A DNA stretch of 64,000 nt. Origin: Gigaspora rosea. Taxonomy: Eukaryota > Glomeromycota > Glomeromycetes > Diversisporales > Gigasporaceae. Under the pieces are notes generated by a model, which searched no databases, was not told the origin of the DNA, and saw nothing but the letters and a program-made list of their open reading frames with translations. The stretch lies in assembly GCA_003550325.1 (NCBI GenBank), contig QKWP01001915.1, positions 26,044 through 90,043 of the forward strand, written 5' to 3'. The position numbers were made by a program, and so were the translations under genes. Below are positions 19,312 through 31,235 of the stretch, piece after piece (positions within the stretch are counted from its first letter, which is position 1; every line of letters starts with the position of its first letter).

Positions 19312-21996
19312 TTAATGACTTACATTTAAGATATTTGTTTTAACATAGATATCATCAAATTCATCGTTATTACGCTTCAAAAACAACATGCGTTTGAATA
19401 ACCTAGGTTTCAGCATTGTTCTTTTAGTAGTCATCGTGTTACCGGCATCGCTAAAAAGTCTCTCGCTTGGAGTTGAAGTTGCGGGTACTGCAAGATATTG
19501 CCTGGCAAGTTCACTAAGAATGGGAAAGGAACCTTTTTGAGAATTCCACCAGTCATATGGGTTTGATTTATAATTGATATTAGGTAGAGAAAGGTAATGG
19601 CCAAGCTCATCGTTTGATTCGTCAGGGGTATCTTGCATAAAAATCGTTTTAAAGAATGATTTTTGATAAATCTTATGTCCTTGATTATTTTGATCTTCAT
19701 TAGGGCTAAAAGACCTATTAGATGATGGTGAAGGTTAATGAATAGATTTGGCATCATTATACTTGGTGCGAAGGGCAGCCTCAGCCTGTTGTCGTTGATT
19801 TGATGATGCAAAATGTAGCTTTTCACATCTTGGATCGAGAAGACAAGCAAGGAGCATGTCATCATCTGACAAGTCCCAATAGTGTAAAAGCGCATTATAT
19901 AGGGCATTTCTAATTCTATATTTCATATTTACGGTATTAGTAGGCGTATTTATGTTAATTTTCCTTTTTTTAGGACCCTCTTCTTCCTCTTCTTGAGCAT
20001 CAGCGAATCCAACATCATTGTCAAATGCCAGGTCATCCGTTTCAAAATTTACTTCATTATTTAACTCTTCATCAGAATAGCTCATGGGATCGATTAGTTC
20101 TTGCATTAATTTTAAAATGGACGGGAATATGTATGAAACTGAAATGTATTCAGAGCCGCCAAGCTCCTCTGTAACTTCACAAAAAGGTCCCAAGATATTA
20201 ACGAGATCCCTCATTAAATTCCATTCATCATCGGTTAATTGTATTTCCTTTAACCTTTTTGCATCTCTTCGAGCATCAGGTGTGGTGGAGACAGTTAATG
20301 TTGTTAAAACGATATCTATGGCATCCTTAATAAGTAAAAGGCGTTCCCAAGCTAGAAAAGATGAGTTCCAATGAGTGGGTACGTCCATTTTTGCACGAAG
20401 GTACGTTGAGGTTTTTCTAATTATCTATTATAAAAAAAATTTAGGCTATTCAATGTTAATGTTTTGGTTTAATAACATAAAATATTATAAAAAATGATCC
20501 GGCACCTCGATGAACCTAGTATAACTACCAAGATCATTTACATACGAAGTTAAAATTATTTGCTACAAATAATTTAATATAAGAATTTTCACTTGAAAAT
20601 CCATATTCTGTAAATGATTCAAGTAGTTATACTAAAGATGCTTGGCAACTCGACTTTTATTTCAGAATTTTATATATAAAAATATATAAAAACTCCATTC
20701 AGATAGTAAATATAGTCAAAATTTTTTAGTTATTAAAACCAATTTACTAAATTTGTATGGCTTTAAATATTTGTAAGAATTAATAAATAACTTACATTTT
20801 GATCTGAAACTTTCAATGTTTTCTGAGCATCTTCAAGTCGTTCATTTTGTTTTGGCATCATAAAGAAATTGATTAATCTTTTGACTCGTGCTACGAATGT
20901 TTCAGCCGGCATCAAACCTTTTCCAACGACAAGTTGTAAAGTATGGGCAGAACAAGGAATTCTTACAATTCCATTCATATCGTTGATTGCTGCCTTCATA
21001 TTGGCACCATTATCAGTCGTGATCGAGTATACCTTTCTTGTAAGACCCCAATCGGCGATTATGTCTTCTAGCTTTCCCCGGATAGCATCAGCAGTATGTG
21101 GATATCTAACGTAAGTTAAAGAAAGTAACATTTCGTGGATTTTGAAGTCAGAGTCAATCCACGAACAGGTAACGCCAAGATACCCCTGCCTGTTGCGTGC
21201 TGTCCACAAATCTGTAGTAAGTGAACAAGTTATCATAGTGTTTTGTAAGTTTCTTCTCATTTCTTTGGCACACTGATTATATAATGTATGAATCGTTTGT
21301 TTGACGGTTTTTTCATCAGGTAAATCAAACATTGGATCTAATTCTTTTACAAATTCACAAAAAAATTTATTAGTTACAATGCTAATTGGCTGTGCATTGC
21401 AAATAACAAATTTAATAAGGGCCATAGTAAGTTTATTATTCTTTGACTTGTTATGTGGGTAAGTGGTTTTTACAAATGAATCAATTTTTGTTTGTGACTG
21501 CTATATAAAATAATAAAATGAATTAAGATAATGATATATTTATATTTTTTTAATCACAAAATTAATAATTTACAGATTATAATTTTATTACATTGTCATC
21601 TTGTCCAGAAAAATTAGAACTATTTTGTGTAATACCGTGGGTGCTCGAGAGGTGAGATATTAAGTTTGATGTTGAGCCACTTGAAATTTTCAATCGAGCA
21701 TTACATTCTTTATTTGATTCAGTTACTTTACAAATGCCATATATAACTTCGATATTAACTTTTTTATTGATTTGTTGGACGGTTTCAATTATTTTTTTTT
21801 CTTCGAAATATTTCCATACCCAGCTTCGTTTTTTTGAACCACCTCTTTGATTTAATTTAGTCTTTTTTGAGGTAGGATTATTATGAACTTCATTATCAGT
21901 TGTACTTATGCCTTCTGATGCTGGGCTATTCGATCTTGTAATGGGATTTGAAAACAATTCGTCGAATGGCTGATCTGAAATATTATTTTCTTCCAT
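19312..21996 (-). CDS. BED-finger hAT transposase, three exons, one in-frame stop
   Basis: Exon 1 (21996-21592) has a low-complexity start and a BED zinc finger (SWVWKYF near residue 60; C89, C98, H115, H120). Exon 2 (21500-20796) carries the RNase-H-like core with TTDLWT, TTDNGANM and the CSAHTLQLVV motif. Exon 3 (20424-19312) has DVPTHWNSSF and ends in the hAT dimerisation domain (YLAVPATSTPSERLFSDAGN). Introns of 91 and 371 bp have GTAATA and GTAAGT donors, and both junctions keep phase 0, giving about 740 residues. A TAA at 19735-19737 interrupts exon 3 with the same frame continuing beyond it, so this copy is probably inactive unless the stop is an error. It may have mobilised the flanking elements. 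Confidence 0.85.
20425..20795 (-). other. Intron 2 of the hAT transposase gene
   Basis: Begins GTAAGT and ends TATAATAG on the minus strand, joining VSDQN to IIRKTSTYLRAK in frame. At 371 bp it is longer than the other introns here and contains an inverted pair (TCATTTACAGAATA-type against ATCATTTACATACG), so it may have received a small insertion. Confidence 0.6.
21501..21591 (-). other. Intron 1 of the hAT transposase gene
   Basis: Minus-strand donor GTAATA and acceptor TTATATAG, 91 bp. Splicing removes the stop that otherwise follows GQDDNVIKL and leads in frame into QSQTKIDSFVKTTYP. Confidence 0.6.
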
Positions 21997-21999
21997 TGG

Positions 22000-23366
22000 A
22001 TATCACAGATGAAGATTCTTGTTTTATTAAGTGAGAGGTTTTACAAAATACCGAATAGAACGTTATTTATAAGTTTATAATTCAAAAGAGCTATTTGGTT
22101 ATATATTACAATAATTTTTTTTATTGACTTCAGATTATTTGGTTTTATATACTTTTAATCTTGAAAATTTTAATCATACTAATTATATTAATCGTTCAAA
22201 TAACTCATACGGGTCATAAAATCAACAGGCTTATATGCCTAGATCAAATCATTCGTATGCATAAACTTGAAATATATGCACTATGTATACTTCAATTGTT
22301 TATGCATAACTTGTATAATTCCTTGTCTTTATATACTACAACCAATATTTCTTTACAGATAAGATTTTCTTTACGTTCATAGTTCATAACCATTGATACT
22401 ATCAATGGCTTTTTTTTTCTTTGACATGCTCCAATTTTCCCAAAAATCCCATAATAACCATGTTGTGAGCTGGGTTTCATGATTCTGGATCATGTAGCTA
22501 CCCCAATGCTGCTTTAAAAAGTTCACTTGGAAAAGCTCAATATGGATTCCAGAACGATCAACATTGTGTGAATGGCTATTGTTTAATATTGCCATGGGAA
22601 TCCGTTGAACTTCTTATATTCTTAATTCTAACAATCTATTACCATAGTAGATAAAATTCAAAATGAATTAATAATTCCAAAACTCAATAGTTAAAAGATA
22701 AAATAATTAGGGTAATGGCACACTTTAAAGAGTGAGCATTATGCAAAACATTCAATGGGGTTTGTACTTGAACTGTGCCAATTCATATATTCAAAGAGAA
22801 TTTACTATTGGTCATTATTTCCCAAAATAGTACTATACATGACGGTGTTATTCACCGTCCGCCCAAAATAGTATATTCCAGTATTATTCACCATCCACCC
22901 AAAATAGTACATTCCGGTATTATTCACCATCTGTATAGCATAATGCTGGTGGTATACTGGTATACTCATTAATTTATTATCTTCATATGATATATTCCAA
23001 TCTAGTACCCGCTTTCTCACGTTCAATTTAAAAATCAAAGTTCATGAATAAGATGCAAGTACTGTATACAGTGACCAAAGTATAAATCTTCTATATATAT
23101 GCATGTGCTATTACTTCAAAAATCAAGTTTTACTATAAGTGTGAATGATTTGGGTGGAATGTTCTAACTTGGTCATTGATGATTATAGAAATGTAATTGA
23201 AAGGGTGAAGATAAGGTATGTGGCAATTTTTTACTTAAAAATATGCAGATAGAGATAATTTTAACAAGGTTATCAATTTCATCTTTGTTACTACAGGTTA
23301 TCGGATTTGGAAAAATCACATGACAAGATGATCGCTAATCTACCGATCAAATTACAGAACTAGTAC
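22000..23366. other. Upstream flank of the transposase; short tandem repeat at 22825-22940
   Basis: Three tandem units of about 40 bases lie at 22825-22940, each with CCCAAAATAGTA, ATTCCRGTATTATTCACC and a short spacer. CAGGTTATCGGATTT at about 23297 recurs as CAGGTTATCGGATAT at about 23848, flanking the large inverted repeat, and may mark the ends of an older element. No gene seen. Confidence 0.5.
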
Positions 23367-23735
23367 TAATGATTTTTATAAAATTCATCAAATTTTCTCA
23401 AACTTTGACAGACGATTTCTCGATAACTACTAATTTAAATCAGCTCAAATTTTTACTATAGATAATATATATATTCATTTATAATATACAAAAATTTGAG
23501 CTAATTTGGATTAATTATTCTTGAGAAATCGCTTGTATACGATGGTTAATTTTTTTAAAATTGTCTATCGCATACAAGCGGTTTCTCAAAGCAAATCAAT
23601 CTAAATTGGCTGAAATTTTTATATATTATAAATGAATATATATATTATCTATAGTAAAAATTTGAGATGATTTGAATTAGTAGTTACCGAGAAATCGTCT
23701 GAGAAAATTTGATGAATTTTATAAAAATCGTTATT
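23367..23735. repeat. Large inverted repeat, arms of about 175 bp
   Basis: The left arm (GATTTTTATAAAATTCATCA, TGACAGACGATTTCTCGATA, TAGATAATATATATATTCAT) is repeated in reverse order on the right with about 90 percent identity by eye. The centre is GTATACGATGGTTAATTTTT. It would form a stable hairpin. No coding sequence; probably a foldback element. Confidence 0.75.
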
Positions 23736-24076
23736 AATCGATCTTTTTATGCCTCGTTAATTCATGATTCTAATTGGTCGTTAATCATGTGGCCACATGA
23801 TGAATCAGGAACTTATGCATTTGGACTATTGGATATCAGAAATGACAGGTTATCGGATATGAATTAAGGAACAGGCCTGGTGGATCGATTTTTAACCGAT
23901 TATAGCAGGTTATCAGTTTTGACAGGATCAGTTTGGGGAGGGCCGACAGTATGTATTTAACACTTTATTTTTAAATAAAATTTTAATACAGTAATTTGTA
24001 TTTTATATAATATTATTAAAATAAATTTTTAAATAAATCTTCAAATATTTATTAAATATTCATTGAATATTAAATA
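23736..24076. other. Non-coding flank before element B
   Basis: Contains CAGGTTATCGGATAT and CAGGTTATCAGTTTTGACAG. The last 50 bases (TATTCATTGAATATTAAATA) match the inner part of element A's left end, indicating a truncated extra copy of that end just before element B. Confidence 0.45.
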
Positions 24077-24670
24077 TAGAGATCTGACTCAATCACAAAA
24101 TAAGTATTTGAATATTTATTTGTTCAATCCTTTTAGTATTCAAATATCCATTTAAAATTTTTGATTGAATATTTGAATTTTCATTGAGTTTTCATTAAAT
24201 ATTAAATATATACCAATTTTAAATATCATATAACTATTTTATTCAAATTAGTCAATAAAATTGCAAATAAATTATAAAATTATATATATATAGATTTAAT
24301 AAATATTCAATAAATATATTTAGTAAAAATTTTAAATATTCAAATATTCATTTAGTAAATATTATTCATTAAGTCAAACCAATACTTTTATTTAATATAT
24401 AAAATCATATAATCTCTGTACTAAGCTACAAAAAATATTCACTGAATATTTAGTGATTATTTTTTGTGTCTTAGCCTTTATTTAATATAAAAACAAATAC
24501 TAAAAATAAAAATTTTGTATAACTATAATTTTTATAAATCAATAATATGTAAAAAAACTATGTTATACAATTATAAATAATTTATATTCATTTGGTGAAA
24601 AAATTATTATTCGAATATTCGAATATTCAGTGAATATTCAGTGAATAGTATTCATCGAGTCAGACCTCTA
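24077..24670. mobile_element. Non-autonomous hAT element B, 594 bp
   Basis: Starts TAGAGATCTGACTCAATC and ends ATCGAGTCAGACCTCTA, with the same subterminal order as element A (AAAATAAGTATTTGAATATT, then GTTCAATCCTTTTAGTATTC). The right flank GACATATA equals the left flank of element A. A/T-rich interior, non-coding. Confidence 0.7.
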
Positions 24671-24679
24671 GACATATAA

Positions 24680-26380
24680 ATCAATAACAAGTTGGCATAA
24701 TTCTGCTCGTTTAGGACCAAATACCTTAACCCTAATATTAAGTAGTTTTTTTTTTATATACCTGTAAATTTAAAGATTGTTTTTTTTATGTTCGACAATA
24801 AATAAAAAATATTTATTAAATAAAAATTAATCAATAAAAAAAACATTTATTTAAACCGTAAAATTTACAAGTAATTATAAGGGATGAAGAAATAATTTTA
24901 ACGAGAGAAAATGATTATTTTTTTTAGGAGTGGGTTAGTACAGATCTTTTAGGTACACTCTGGTTTAACTGTGTGTAAATTAGTGTGTAATAAAGTACGA
25001 TTTCATGGGTGTGCCAGCCCAATCGAAAGAAAATTTAATTTTTTGTTTTTAACATCTGGATAGAAACTTTATAACGAACCAGAATCAACCAAAGGTGTTT
25101 GATGCCTCATCAATTAAACCTATTCAATAAATTCAACAATCTCACAACCTTTGATTAGTGATTTTTATCACGAAACTACCAAAAACAGATTGTATAATTA
25201 TTTACCGTAATGTTACAAATAACAATTACAGGTAACCACATAGGCGGGAATAACAACGAATTTAAAAAGACCCAGTATTTTCAGGACTTCTCCCAGCTAG
25301 TATTTTGCGATGTATCTAGCCCTCGAATTATCCATACGGAATCTGCAACCTCGGAATCAAGGTCCCCGAAAAAACTCGAATTTCTTTTTTGACAAGTGTC
25401 AAGGGAAGTACCATGTCAATTCACAGAGAAATGCCAAATACCAACCGTTTTGGCTCGTTTTTAACCCAATCAAAGATTTGCCCGGTTTCCCGGAACCCAC
25501 GAAAGGAACGATTACCCAAGTTCAGTAAACTTGCCTCCTTTTAGATAAAATCGATGAACAAGAAAAGGAAATTTCACCGAAATTAATAAAAAAAACCACC
25601 CAAAACGACGTATAAAATCAAATTAGGGTGCAAATGGTTGCTAGAAGTATGTACCTAGGGTTCACGTCTCAACAAGTTCACCCAAACAATATGGAGTTAC
25701 CAGGAAAAGTAATCCGGCGAACCATCTCGACAACATAGCTCAGTTCACATCCTCAAAACCTTGACCCAGAATATGAACTTCTTTATGACTAGTCATTAAA
25801 CTCCTTTTTTGCACTACACCCAAACGATCGTGCGGTAATAATTTCCTTTGTGCATATAATAATATATTAGTAATAATGATAGAGTTTTCTAAAAAGAAAA
25901 AAATTTAATACCTTAAACTGCAGTAAAATAGGCACACACCGACGTAATAATGATATATTAACACTTGTTGTTAGTAGATTTGTTCTATTAACTATTCTAA
26001 AAATATATATTCCTTTATATGAAATTGATAACTCATATACAATTGCCATGTGATCTACAAATATTAATCAAATATTAGCATTATTCATTAAGCAAAATAT
26101 TATAGGTATCTGATACATTTCTAATTAGACAAAAGTTGATTAAAGAATTCATTCAATTTCAATTGACAAATTTTGAGTAAAAATTTTTGTGAAGTATTAC
26201 TTGAATAAATTTATAGTATTAAACTTTCATAAAAAAATTTTATAGACAGATCTCTGGTCCCAAAACTTGATCGCCTTTATTTGTAGAAAGAAAAAAGGAT
26301 TGATGAAGTAATTAACAGTTGTTCAAGAAATTGAAGAGCTAGAGAGTGAACAAGTGTAATAGGTGACCGCAAAAATGAAA
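24680..26380. other. Intergenic; island of higher G+C at 25.0-25.8 kb
   Basis: The stretch 25000-25800 is clearly richer in G and C than its surroundings (for example CCCGGTTTCCCGGAACCC, GGTAACCACATAGGCGGG) but has only short frames with no domain. It may be an old inserted element of unknown class. The remainder is ordinary A+T-rich sequence. Confidence 0.4.
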
Positions 26381-26385
26381 TACTC

Positions 26386-27110
26386 TTCATGCATATAGGA
26401 TAACTTTCTTCTGATTGGTCAATTACTTTCAATTGTATTTATACAGTTTAAAATACTTTTTAAGAATATAACATTTCACAAGCATAAAATAAAAATTAAA
26501 CCCGTCTCTATCTTCGAAGAAGCACCAACAGTCACTATGCAAAATAATTCCAAATAATCCCACACCTAGAGGTACCTTACTTAGAAGGTGAAATTTATAC
26601 GTATACTGTAACTATAGAACTATATGTAATTACTAAATCGTTAAATATAGTTGGGTTATTTAAAGAAAACTAACAGTACATATATTTCTTTTAAAAATAG
26701 ATAAAGCGATTTTAAGCTATGTCAAAGAGATTTAAAACGTAGAAAGCATTAATTTGTAAGAATAAAGTTAATAATAAAAGTGTTCATAACTTTATATATG
26801 TATATGTATAGAGATTACTACAAGGTTTAACGAGTCTTATCATAACGAGCTCTGAGTATAATAAACTACAAATCCTTAAATATTATAATAATTTAGTATA
26901 AAGGGCATAATAGGCATTTAAATATATATATACATACCTATTTTTTTTTTTTGCTCTTTGTTAAAAAGCGAGAAGCGATAGAGACGAAGTATAATATAAT
27001 TATGTAGTTTGATTGGATGATTGTCACATGTTGTACAAGTAGCCAATAATAATGTGCTATTTAATTTCATGTGATCGACCAATCACGAGAAAGTTATCCT
27101 ATATGGGTTA
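26386..27110. repeat. Diverged inverted-repeat pair, possible element of about 720 bp
   Basis: ATATAGGATAACTTTCT followed by TGATTGGTC on the left (26393-26425) is matched in reverse on the right (27065-27105). CGTCTCTATC is likewise present at about 26503 and reversed at about 26970. The arms are partial and the interior is A/T-rich with no gene. Confidence 0.45.
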
Positions 27111-27177
27111 GATTTGTGATTAATAACTGCAGATCTTTTGTAATCACTCTATTTTAACAATTCAAATTTTTACAAAT

Positions 27178-27425
27178 GGGGGTTCGTCAGTAGAAAAGGG
27201 GTAAAAAGTTTCTAAGTAAAATTTTTTTAAACTTTGAATTAAAAAATTCCAATAACTACTAAACTAAATTTGATATATTTTTTTTATATTTTAATTATAT
27301 GTAGTTATAAAATTAAATAAAAAAATTTTTATTTAATTTGATTTAGTAGTTATTGAGCTATTCTAATTTAAAATTTAAAAAAAAATGGTAAAAACTTTTC
27401 ACCCCTTTTCTACTGACGAGCCCCC
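27178..27425. mobile_element. MITE with 110-bp inverted arms, 248 bp
   Basis: Ends GGGGGTTCGTCAGTAGAAAA and, inverted, GGGGGCTCGTCAGTAGAAAA. AAAT lies on both sides (27174-27177 and 27426-27429). The arms continue with AAAAGTTT and CAATAACTACTAAA. Non-coding; family not assigned. Confidence 0.75.
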
Positions 27426-27685
27426 AAATGGTGATATATATGATTGCAGTAATTATGAAATTTCGTTGAAATTTAGGTTTAATTTTATTATGATTTACAT
27501 TATTTGATGGGAAATTTTATTTTATTTTTTGTAAGAACATTATAATTAAAGATGCAATTTCAGGTTTAATAATAATTGATAAGATTTTGGATGAACATGA
27601 ATTTTTATTTAATTGATATATGTTGTATATTATAAATTAAGTTCTATGTTAAATTTGATTTATAAAATTATACAAAAAAAGATCT

Positions 27686-28915
27686 TTAAATACATAGAAT
27701 TCTTGGGCGAATATTTACATATTTTTCTAGTTTTAAATAATGTTTAATGGGTAGAATATCTTCTAATTCAAGGTTGAAAGAAAGATCTAGATGTGTTAAA
27801 GTTGCATTATTAAGCAAATGGTTTATGAAAGAGTGTACAATTTCGACGGTAAAGTTATTATTTTGAAGATTAAGAAATTTTAAATTAGTGTTTCCATCAA
27901 GGCCTTTGATTAGATCTCCGGATTCGCCTAATAAATTATTGTTTAAATTTAAGGTGATTAGAGTAGTGTTTTTCTGAAACATTTGTTTTAGCTTAAAGCA
28001 ACTATTGTTGTTAAGTAAGTTATTTGAAATATCCAAATGCGTTATAGAAGAGTTTTCACATAAAGACTTGAAGATTTCGTTTCCATTATCAAAGGTGATT
28101 TTATTCCCGTTTAATTCTAATTGTTTTAAAGCTTTGTTTTTTCGGAGGAGTTGAGCGATTTTTTTTCCGATACCAGATTTGAAACCAATTTGATTTAAAA
28201 TAAGCATGGCTAAAGTTTAATTAGTGCCAAGAGATTCGATAATTATTTCGAAATTATAAAAGATGCTCCCGGATAAATCTAATGAACTTATCGATTTGTT
28301 TTTGACAAGTTGATTCGAAAAATAGGTCCAAATTTCTGTGCCAAATTCACATGATTGAAAACATAATGATTTTATAGAACTATTGTTTGAAAAAGTTGCA
28401 ATTGTTTCGATATCAATTTAAAATGAGAAAAGAATAGTGAATCGATTGTAAAGTTCTTAAAAAGTTCTAGTAGTATGTTTCTTTCGGTATCATTCATATT
28501 TAGATCGAATTCAAATTTTAATTTTTTTAACTTGTTACATAATCTTAGAATCATCTTCATTAGAATATTCGAGATCAAAATTGCAATTTGATTGTTTTTG
28601 CTTATTTGTTTTCTAATGTTATATATGAATGATCTCATATCAAAAATTTTAATGTATCGTGGATATTTGAATAGGCATTTTTTGGATGGAATGTGAATAT
28701 TAAAGGGCAATAACAATTTTTGCTCGTCATTATTAAGGCTTAAAAGGTATGCAAAAATAATCTCTTTATTGAAATTTGGGTTTGCCCATAAGAAGGGCAC
28801 AATAATTTTGCACCAATGCCGATTGACATGCATGCATGAAAATAAACTTTTGCGATAATTATTAAATAATTTGAATATTTTGAGGAGGCATTTGTCTGAA
28901 AGTCGATTCTTTTTT
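27686..28915 (-). pseudogene. F-box/leucine-rich-repeat protein, decayed copy 1
   Basis: The minus-strand frame at 28915-28372 carries an F-box-like start (LSDKCLLKIFKLFNNY, then HVNRHWCKIIVPFLWANPNF), typical of fungal F-box/LRR proteins that recruit substrates to SCF ubiquitin ligases. From about 28430 the coding sequence passes to another frame, and a TAA interrupts the link to the LRR part (28207-27686: LKQLELNGNKITFDN, ITHLDISNNLLNN, TTLITLNLNNNLLGE, FLNLQNNNF). At least one frameshift and one stop are present, and the usual ATG region is missing. The paralogue at 56.3-57.3 kb is about 90 percent identical by eye. Confidence 0.7.
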
Positions 28916-29152
28916 TTTAAAAAAAGTTAACTCAAAACTGACTTATGAATTATATTTATATTTATTCAAAATACGTTACTAATGTAGTCAATGCAATTTT
29001 TCGTTTGGGACAGAATTCGCAAAGAATTTTTTGATGTTGTTTTGGCATTATAGTTTGAATTAAATATTTTTTTGGAGTTATAGCACGCGCCTTTTATATT
29101 TTTTTTTTTAATTATTCACTAAAATCATTAGAATTCCAATAGTACAAAAAAA
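28916..29152. other. Intergenic
   Basis: Poly-A and poly-T runs. ATTCAAAATACGTTACTAATG at 28968-28988 is shared with 32625-32645 inside the segmental duplication. No gene. Confidence 0.4.
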
Positions 29153-29635
29153 TTAGCCATTCGACAAAAGACCTTTTTAAGAATGAAAAGAATTTTGATA
29201 CCAAAAAAGTTTCATTTCTTTGTATCAAGAATTCACTCATAAGATTGTCAATTAATTAGTAATCGCTTCAGGAAAGATATAGTTTATTTAACTGATATAC
29301 AAGTCTAAGACAGTTACAATCCATTCTAACAAAAAACTTTAATTATATAAGAATCGAATGTTCCCTGTTATCCATTTTTAGATAAAAGACGCATAAAAGA
29401 CTAATTTCATTCTATAAATATTAGTTACTATAGAGAGGTGAGCTATAATTAATATATATAACCTAGTTTACTCTAAAACAGAATAAACTATAGACTTTTT
29501 GCTAATCATTCTTGCATAGCAACACAAATATAATAACTATTGGTACGTGTAACCAAAATTTTTTTATTAATTAACGTAATTTTTTAAGTAAGTGTGAAGA
29601 ATAAAGTAATAATTATGCATAATACCCTCACCTAA

Positions 29636-29892
29636 GGCCAGACCAATTTAATTCTTTGTTTAACATAACCCCCTCCCCCCTATTTTTTAAAATTTATATG
29701 AACCCAATACTCATTAATAGTAATTAATAGTATTTACACCCCCTCAATTTTTTAAATTTTATATGACTAACACATGTTAAATCAACCAATAAAATTGCTG
29801 TTTTTTTTAATTTGTGTATTTTTCACGCCCTCCCCCCCACTCTTATGAACCATTTAATGTTATGTTAAACAAAGAATCAATTTGGAGTGGCC
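29636..29892. mobile_element. Harbinger-like MITE, 257 bp, copy 1
   Basis: Ends GGCCAGACCAATTTAATTC and, inverted, GGCCACTCCAAATTGATTC, both followed by TTTGTTTAACATAA. TAA is duplicated on both sides (29633-29635 and 29893-29895), the 3-bp target of PIF/Harbinger elements. The sister copy of the surrounding duplication has a single TAA at 32974-32976 with no insertion. The interior has C-runs (CCCCCTCCCCCC, CGCCCTCCCCCCCA). A second, nearly identical copy is at 58260-58515. Confidence 0.85.
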
Positions 29893-30602
29893 TAAATTAT
29901 TATATATAATAAATAATATTATATATAATAATGTTATTTATATAATAATATTAGAGAATTACTATGCTTAACCAGGGGGAAATCTCCTCTCTATTACATG
30001 GATCATGATCTATATATAAGTATCCTTTTTTTTTTGTTTACATTATTTTTAGTTTTTTTGTTACTAATGTTTTTTTTTNTACGCGTCATTAGGTAAATTT
30101 ATTTACTTCTTTTGATTTCTACAAAGTAGGTATTCAAAAATTAATTAAGCATATATGTAAAAGCTATTTTCACAATGAAACAAGTATTACGCGTGTTAAT
30201 TGCTCTAATAAGCAAAAATTTTATGCGTCTTTACATTTATAAACACGGTCTTTTTACTGTTTAATAAAACCTTTTTTGTTTAATTGCTTTTTTCTCCATA
30301 ATAAACAAAAATAACCATTTGGACAAAAGAACTTTTGCAGTAGGTACCATTGCTTTAAGAAGAGTCGATAATCAATGAACATCAGAAATGGTGCTTAAAA
30401 GTGAAACAATATTAAAGATTAAAACAAATGAATTGGTTAATTACCAGATTGGATCGTTTCCTTAAGAAAATGCTATAAATTCTAAATTAATAATTTCCTA
30501 TCTATAAATAATATTCACGAAATAGTGATATGATTTCGGTTATATTTGCTTAAAAGTTACACACGGACATTCATGCTCAAAAAAATAATAATATTCAACA
30601 AC

Positions 30603-30846
30603 ATGAGTAAAATCGTAAATAAAAAAAATAAACAAAATCTTTTTGTTCCAGTTTACGCTGATCAAAAATCTGAATTCTCAGATAAGTTAAAGAACTACAA
30701 GGACGTATTCATACATTTTGTTAAAATCTTAGGCAGAATGTTAGTAATTTTGATGTGCAATGGGGTAAGGACAACATTCAATATTCTTTGGAAATCACGA
30801 GCGAGAATTTGTTGAATCCTAGTTACAACTTCACGAATTTAAGTAC
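30603..30846 (+). pseudogene. Hypothetical gene, 5' part duplicated (copy 1)
   Basis: An ATG at 30603 opens MSKIVNKKNKQNLFVPVYAD and EFSDKLKNYKDVFIHFVK. Shortly afterwards this copy leaves the register kept in copy 2 (VSNFDGEWGKDTIQYSL there, VSNFDVQWGKDNIQYSL in the neighbouring frame here). The original frame ends at 30815. The duplicated block stops near 30846, so the second half of the gene is absent. Function unknown; no signal peptide, soluble and charged. Confidence 0.5.
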
Positions 30847-30849
30847 TTG

Positions 30850-31235
30850 ATTAGTCGCTTGCAAAAGATAAAGGTCTTTACTCTGAACAAAAAAAAAAAA
30901 TTCGATTCTACTCTATTTACTTTACATATATTATTCGTTCACAGCACAATCTTCTTCATACATTTTCTTTGATCTCTTTTATGTGCGAATTATGTAAGTT
31001 TCTGGAGTGATTAGTTAGCTGTTTTGAGTTGGTGGATCATCTTGTCAAGTTTTCTTTGATATAACTCTAAGAGAAGAGAATAATGTAATCAAAATGATGA
31101 AAAAAGTTGAGCGTGATGATTCGATTTAGTATTTTATTTATAAATTTTTTTGTTGAGATATTTGAACAAATATTTAATCAAAACCACACTGTAGAAATCT
31201 GGATAAATTATATAAAAAATTCGACTTTCATTTCT
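30850..31235. other. Intergenic between the segmental copies
   Basis: A/T-rich, with one poly-A run at 30889-30900. No feature recognised. Confidence 0.4.

Larger units (their letters stand above)
16104..24670. mobile_element. Composite hAT-type unit, 8.57 kb, with 8-bp target duplication
   Basis: The outer left end starts TAGAGGTCTAACTCGG and the outer right end is ATCGAGTCAGACCTCTA, its inverted counterpart. The eight bases before the left end (16096-16103) and after the right end (24671-24678) are both GACATATA, the target-duplication length of hAT elements. Inside, a right-type end stops at 18166 and a left-type end starts at 24077. The order is therefore element A, middle, element B, each with the same terminal sequence. 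The middle carries a BED-hAT transposase gene. The simplest reading is that two non-autonomous copies and everything between them inserted together, or that A and B arose from one insertion by later recombination. Confidence 0.7.
29153..30846. repeat. Segmental duplication, copy 1 (partner 32360-33960)
   Basis: Long collinear identity with 32360-33960 in direct orientation: CGGACAAAAGACCTTTTTAAG-type start, GGTGAGCTATAATTAATATA, GGTACGTGTAACCAAAATTT, and the whole stretch from CGTCATTAGGTAAATTTATT to the end of the 30.6 kb frame. Copy 1 contains a Harbinger-like insertion at 29636-29892 that copy 2 lacks. Copy 2 has about 200 extra bases around 32600-32700 and 32930-33120. An ambiguous base (n) lies at 30079. 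Confidence 0.85.

Noticed and set aside
20084-21114. Plus-strand frames of 96 and 81 codons
   Set aside because: They are antisense to conserved exons of the hAT transposase gene.
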